DNA of 64,000 bases from Arsenicicoccus piscis (lineage in GTDB: Bacteria > Actinomycetota > Actinomycetes > Actinomycetales > Dermatophilaceae): positions 62,001 through 126,000 of the forward strand of contig NZ_JAKZHV010000011.1 in the NCBI RefSeq assembly GCF_022568835.1, written 5' to 3'. Below, piece by piece: positions 60,406 to 64,000 of this stretch. A program made the position numbers and the translations under genes. Every line of letters begins with the position of its first letter. Position 1 is the first letter of the stretch. The notes below the pieces were generated by a model. The model did not search any database. It saw only the letters and a list, made by a program, of their open reading frames with translations, and had not been told where the DNA came from.

Positions 60406-60474
60406 TCGAGTCTGGTTCACCCAGAACGACTTTCGTAGAACTCTCGTCCCGACCCACGACGTAAGGAGCCTCTC

Positions 60475-60849
60475 ATGGCGCTCAGCAAGCCCGAGATCGA
60501 CTTCCCCGGCGAGCAGCCGCCCAGCGACCTCGTCATCGAGGACATCACCGTCGGCGACGGCCGCGAGGCCAAGGCCGGCGACCAGATCAGCGCCCACTAC
60601 GTCGGCGTCGCCCACTCGACCGGCGAGGAGTTCGACGCCTCCTGGAACCGCGGCGGCCCGCTCGACTTCACCGTCGGCGTCGGCCAGGTCATCCGCGGCT
60701 GGGACGAGGGCATCCTCGGTATGAAGGTCGGCGGCCGCCGCAAGCTGACCATCCCGCCGCACCTCGCCTACGGCGAGCGCGGCGCCGGCGGCGTCATCAA
60801 GCCGGGCGAGAGCCTGATCTTCGTCGTCGACCTGATGGACGTGCGCTGA
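60475..60849 (+). CDS. FKBP-type peptidyl-prolyl cis-trans isomerase
   Basis: 124 residues, no signal peptide, so cytoplasmic. Classic FKBP fold: ISAHYVGVAHSTGEEFDASW, FTVGVGQVIRGWDEGILGMKVGGRRKLTIPP, LAYGERGAGGVIKPGESLIFVVDL. It speeds isomerisation of Xaa-Pro bonds. ATG 60475 follows TAAGGAG. It is convergent with the DUF3866 gene; the hairpin at 60891-60925 lies between them. Confidence 0.93.
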   Translation: MALSKPEIDFPGEQPPSDLVIEDITVGDGREAKAGDQISAHYVGVAHSTGEEFDASWNRGGPLDFTVGVGQVIRGWDEGILGMKVGGRRKLTIPPHLAYGERGAGGVIKPGESLIFVVDLMDVR

Positions 60850-60890
60850 CTGCCTGGCCTGACTGGCCTGGCTGGCCTCACGGCACCACC

Positions 60891-60925
60891 GGCACGCCGC
60901 TACCCGAGCAGGGTGGCGGCGTGCC
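60891..60925. terminator. Bidirectional hairpin between FKBP and DUF3866 genes
   Basis: 15-base arms (60891-60905 and 60911-60925) with one mismatch and a five-base loop. The hairpin overlaps the stop codon of the DUF3866 gene and could end transcription from both sides. Confidence 0.6.
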
Positions 60926-62075
60926 GTCCTGCTGCGGCAGCCGCGAGGAAGGACGCGCGGTCGGCGTCCAGACCCCGGCCCATCGTCGAGAGCCGCACCG
61001 GCGAGCCGGCGAGGGCCGTGTCGAGACCGTCGAGGCCGACCTCGACGAGCCGCAGCCGGCCGCCGGACTGGGTGCACAGGGCCCGCGCCTGCTCCAGCAC
61101 GCGCTCGCCGAGGTCGCCGAGGTCGCCGTGGCTGCTGTCGAGCAGCGGCACCGGGACGTCCGCGGGGGCCAGGGCCACGCGGCCGTAGGCCGTGAGCGAG
61201 TGGTGGGACACCCCGAGGTGCCGTGGGCGGGCGTCGGCCTGCGACACGCGCAGCGACGCGACGGCCCGGCCACCGAGGGTCGCGCCGGCGTTGACCGCCT
61301 CGCCCGCGGACGTCCCCGAGAAGCCCCAGCGCGTGCCGGTGCCGAGGTTGCCGGGGCCCTGCGCGACGATCGCCACGTCGGCGCCGACCACGTGCCGCGC
61401 GGCCAGCAGCCCGGTGTGCACGTTGACCGCCTCGAGGTCACCGCCGAAGGCCTGGCCCACCGTGATCGTCGCCGCCAGCCAGTCGGCATCGCGCAGACCG
61501 GCGACCGTCCGCGAGAACGCGCTCGGCAGCGCCCCACCGTCCGTCATCACGTAGACCACCCGGGCGTCCGGGCGGTCCGCCCGCAGCCCCGCGACGATCG
61601 CCGGCACGGCCGAGTGCAGGTCCGCCACGACGACGGGCAGGCCGTCGATGCTGTCCGCCTCCGCCAGCACCCCGTGGTGCGGCGACTCCTGCTCGTCCAC
61701 GCCGAGCACCATGGCCTGCAAGGGGGTGTAGCGCGCCTTGACGACGTGCCCGGGGCCGGCCGGGGGGTCTACGGGGAGGCGGTCGGGGATCGCGACGACC
61801 AGCGCGAGGCCACCGGTGCCGAGGCCGCGCTCCAGCGCCGAGACGTTGAGTAGGACCCGGTCACCGGGCTGGGCCGTGCCGACCAGCGCGGTGTAGCCGA
61901 GCGCCCGGACGGTGGTGGCTGACGGCGGCGCCGACGGCGTGACCCCCGCGGCGTCCACAGGCGACGCGCCGGGCTGGTCCGCAGCGTCGGCATCGAACAC
62001 ACTTACGGCATACTCGACAGCGCCGGGCCAGGTCGCCCGGACCGACGCCACGGTGCCTTCTCGCCAACGGATCAC
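60900..62075 (-). CDS. DUF3866 family protein
   Basis: 391 residues: VKARYTPLQAMVLGVDEQESPHH, VVADLHSAVPAIVAGLRA, VVYVMTDGGALPSAFSRTVAGL and VAIVAQGPGNLGTGTRWGFSG match the DUF3866 family, common in actinobacteria next to the paf genes. No catalytic motif is known to me; the repeated GG/DGG loops suggest a nucleotide- or metabolite-binding enzyme fold. It is divergent from pafB. Confidence 0.9.
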   Translation of the reverse strand: MIRWREGTVASVRATWPGAVEYAVSVFDADAADQPGASPVDAAGVTPSAPPSATTVRALGYTALVGTAQPGDRVLLNVSALERGLGTGGLALVVAIPDRLPVDPPAGPGHVVKARYTPLQAMVLGVDEQESPHHGVLAEADSIDGLPVVVADLHSAVPAIVAGLRADRPDARVVYVMTDGGALPSAFSRTVAGLRDADWLAATITVGQAFGGDLEAVNVHTGLLAARHVVGADVAIVAQGPGNLGTGTRWGFSGTSAGEAVNAGATLGGRAVASLRVSQADARPRHLGVSHHSLTAYGRVALAPADVPVPLLDSSHGDLGDLGERVLEQARALCTQSGGRLRLVEVGLDGLDTALAGSPVRLSTMGRGLDADRASFLAAAAAGRHAATLLG

Positions 62076-62116
62076 GCTGGCAATCTAGGGCACGCACGAT
62101 CGCGGAAGGGGGCGAC

Positions 62117-63124
62117 ATGGCCACGTCCAAGGCGAAGCAGCCCAAGACGCCCATCAGCGCGGCCAAGACCGAGCGCCTGCTCAACCTCGTCATCGCGCTG
62201 CTCTACACCCGGCAGGCACTCACCAAGGTGCGCATCCGGGACGCCGTCGAGGCCTACCACGGTCTCGGTGACGAGGCGTTCGCCCGGATGTTCGAGCGCG
62301 ACAAGGACGAGCTGCGCGCCATGGGCATCCCGCTGGTCACCGAGCAGATCGACACGTGGTTCGAGGACGAGGAGGGCTACCGGATCGACCGGCGCGAGTA
62401 CGCCCTGCCGGAGGTGCGCCTCGAGCCGGACGAGATCGCCGTGCTCAGCCTCGCCAGCCGCACTTGGAGCCAGGCCAGTCTCGCCGGGCCGGCGGCGCGT
62501 GCCATGCGCAAGCTCGAGGCTGCGGGGGTCGAGCGCGACGACCGCTCGCTGCTCGGCGTCGACCCCCAGATCCGCACGACCGAGCCCGGCTTCGAGCGGG
62601 CCAAGGACGCCGTGCTCGGCCGGCGCCCGATCCGGTTCGACTACCGCAAGGGCGCCGCGGGCACGACCACCCGGCACCTGCAGCCGTGGGGCCTGGCCCG
62701 CTGGCACGGTCGGTGGTACCTCACCGGCCATGACGTAGACCGTGACGCACCGCGGGTGTTTCGCCTGGGTCGCGTCGTGGGTCCGATCCAGTGGGCCGGC
62801 CGCGCGGGCAGCTATGTCGTGCCGCCCGACCACGACCCGCTCGCCATGGTGCGCACCGAGCAGGGGGCGGCACCGGCGACCCGGGCCGTGCTGCGGGTGC
62901 GCGGTGGGGCCGGGCAGCTGCTGCGGCGGCGCGCCACCGCCACCAGGGCGCTCGACGACGGCTGGGACGAGCTCGACCTCGACTACACGTCGAGCGATGC
63001 GCTGGTCGGCGAGCTGGCCTCGCACGGCGCCGACGTGCTGGTCCTCGAGCCGCCGGCCCTGCGCGAGGCGGTCGTCGCCCGGTTGCGCGGCGCCCTGGGC
63101 CACCGCGACGGGAGGACGTCATGA
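62117..63124 (+). CDS. pafB: WYL-domain transcriptional regulator PafB
   Basis: 335 residues. An N-terminal winged helix (TERLLNLVIALLYTRQALTKVRIRDAVE) is followed by a WYL domain (RPIRFDYRK, QPWGLARWHGRWYLTGHDVDRDAPRVFRLGRV) and a WCX-type C-terminal domain. In mycobacteria PafB and PafC together activate DNA-damage genes independently of LexA, responding to single-stranded DNA. Its stop overlaps the pafC start (ATGA). Confidence 0.93.
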   Translation: MATSKAKQPKTPISAAKTERLLNLVIALLYTRQALTKVRIRDAVEAYHGLGDEAFARMFERDKDELRAMGIPLVTEQIDTWFEDEEGYRIDRREYALPEVRLEPDEIAVLSLASRTWSQASLAGPAARAMRKLEAAGVERDDRSLLGVDPQIRTTEPGFERAKDAVLGRRPIRFDYRKGAAGTTTRHLQPWGLARWHGRWYLTGHDVDRDAPRVFRLGRVVGPIQWAGRAGSYVVPPDHDPLAMVRTEQGAAPATRAVLRVRGGAGQLLRRRATATRALDDGWDELDLDYTSSDALVGELASHGADVLVLEPPALREAVVARLRGALGHRDGRTS

Positions 63125-64000
63125 CGCTGCCGGGCATCAACCTCAACGAGCCCGCCACCGACCGGCTGCACCGGCTGCTCGCCATGGTGCCCTGGCTGCT
63201 CAACCGGCAGGGCGTCGACCTCGAGCAGGCCGCCGCGAGCTTCGGGGTCAGCACCGAGCAGCTCGAGGCCGACCTGCAGCTGCTCTTCCTCTGCGGCACA
63301 CCCGGGGGCCTGCCCGACGACCTGATCGACGCGAGCTGGGAGGAGGGGCGGGTCTACCTCTCCAACGCCGACACCATCGCCCGGCCGCTGCGCCTCGGCG
63401 TCGACGAGGCGCTCACCCTCATCGTCGGGCTGCGGGCCCTCGCCGCGGTGCCGGGCCTCGGCGATCGCGACGCCGTCGACCGCGCCATCGCCAAGCTCGA
63501 GGCCGCCGCCGGCAGCCTGCCCGGGGCCTTGAGCGACGCCCGCGCAGTGACGGTGGACCTCGCCGACCAGGGGGAGGTGCCGCACCTCAGCGAGGTCCGC
63601 GCGGCGCTGGAGGACCATCGTCGGCTGCACCTGCGCTACGTCGTGCCGTCGCGGGACGAGACGACCGAGCGCGACGTCGACCCGATGCGGGTGGTCTCGA
63701 TCGACGGGCCCTGGTATCTCGAGGGCTGGTGCCACCGCGCCCAGGACGTGCGGCTCTTCCGGCTCGACCGGATCGAGGCCCTGAGCGTGCTCGACGAGGA
63801 CGGCACGCCCCCGGCCCAGGCTCGCCCCCGCGACCTCGGCAACGGCCTCTTCCAGCCCGGGGCCGACGACCTGCGGGTGAGCATCGACGTCGCGCCCGAG
63901 GCAGCGTGGGTCGTCGACTACTACCCGACCGAGAGCGTCGAGGAGCGCCCCGGCGACGTGTCGCGGGTGACCCTCGCGGTCGCCGACCGGGCCTGGCTGC
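63121..64000 (+). CDS. pafC: WYL-domain transcriptional regulator PafC (3' end outside window)
   Basis: 293 residues visible. The N-terminal domain LHRLLAMVPWLLNRQGVDLEQAAASFGVSTEQLEADLQLLF is a winged helix, and the WYL domain has LHLRYVVPSRDETTERDVDPMRV and WYLEGWCHRAQDVRLFRLDRI. It is translated together with PafB through a four-base overlap and forms the PafBC pair. The gene runs beyond the window, so its end cannot be judged. Confidence 0.93.
   Translation, partial: MTLPGINLNEPATDRLHRLLAMVPWLLNRQGVDLEQAAASFGVSTEQLEADLQLLFLCGTPGGLPDDLIDASWEEGRVYLSNADTIARPLRLGVDEALTLIVGLRALAAVPGLGDRDAVDRAIAKLEAAAGSLPGALSDARAVTVDLADQGEVPHLSEVRAALEDHRRLHLRYVVPSRDETTERDVDPMRVVSIDGPWYLEGWCHRAQDVRLFRLDRIEALSVLDEDGTPPAQARPRDLGNGLFQPGADDLRVSIDVAPEAAWVVDYYPTESVEERPGDVSRVTLAVADRAWL

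Overview
The window reads as a chromosomal segment of a high-G+C actinobacterium. The evidence is mycothiol biosynthesis (mshC), pupylation genes (arc, dop, pup, pafA, pafBC), an F420-type luciferase-like oxidoreductase, DUF3090/SCO1664 neighbours, frequent GTG starts and roughly 70% G+C. A Micrococcales member, perhaps Dermatophilaceae/Intrasporangiaceae, fits best. That placement is inference from gene content.

Layout. 1-3.9 kb: end of a polyol (mannitol/arabinitol-type) operon with two zinc dehydrogenases and xylulokinase. 3.9-9.5 kb (minus strand): pyruvate oxidase-like enzyme coupled to an FMN glutamate-synthase-like protein, a HipA-like kinase with DUF3037, and a PPOX-fold protein, with an intergenic block of hairpin repeats at 7.4 kb. 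10.27-17.62 kb: a 7.3-kb integrated element in tRNA-Leu(GAG), bounded by 29-bp direct repeats. It has a broken integrase and carries a candidate restriction-modification pair (EcoRI-family adenine methyltransferase plus DUF262-HNH protein) and a TcmP/DUF5131 pair. 17.7-30.8 kb: housekeeping and metabolic genes (esterase, TipA-like regulator, citrate transporter, M20 peptidases, UppP, CorA, phosphatase, DUF3090, SCO1664, mshC, PAC2). 30.9-35.2 kb: metH and a HAD phosphatase. 35.2-40.4 kb: catechol ortho-cleavage operon (lysR-catB-catA-catC) next to a benzoate dioxygenase gene that is cut off and joined to the 3' part of a LuxR regulator. 40.4-64 kb: the locus equivalent to the mycobacterial proteasome region (recB-like, trmI, arc, dop, pup, pafA, pafB, pafC), interrupted by ppc, an MFS exporter with its TetR repressor, and a LAL regulator. 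No 20S core genes (prcB, prcA) are present.

How it works together. The polyol genes oxidise sugar alcohols to ketoses and phosphorylate xylulose. The cat genes take catechol to 3-oxoadipate enol-lactone, but the upstream benzoate step looks lost. Pup is made ready by Dop, attached by PafA, and pupylated substrates are probably handled by ARC alone. The island genes look like a defence cargo left behind in an element that can no longer move by itself.
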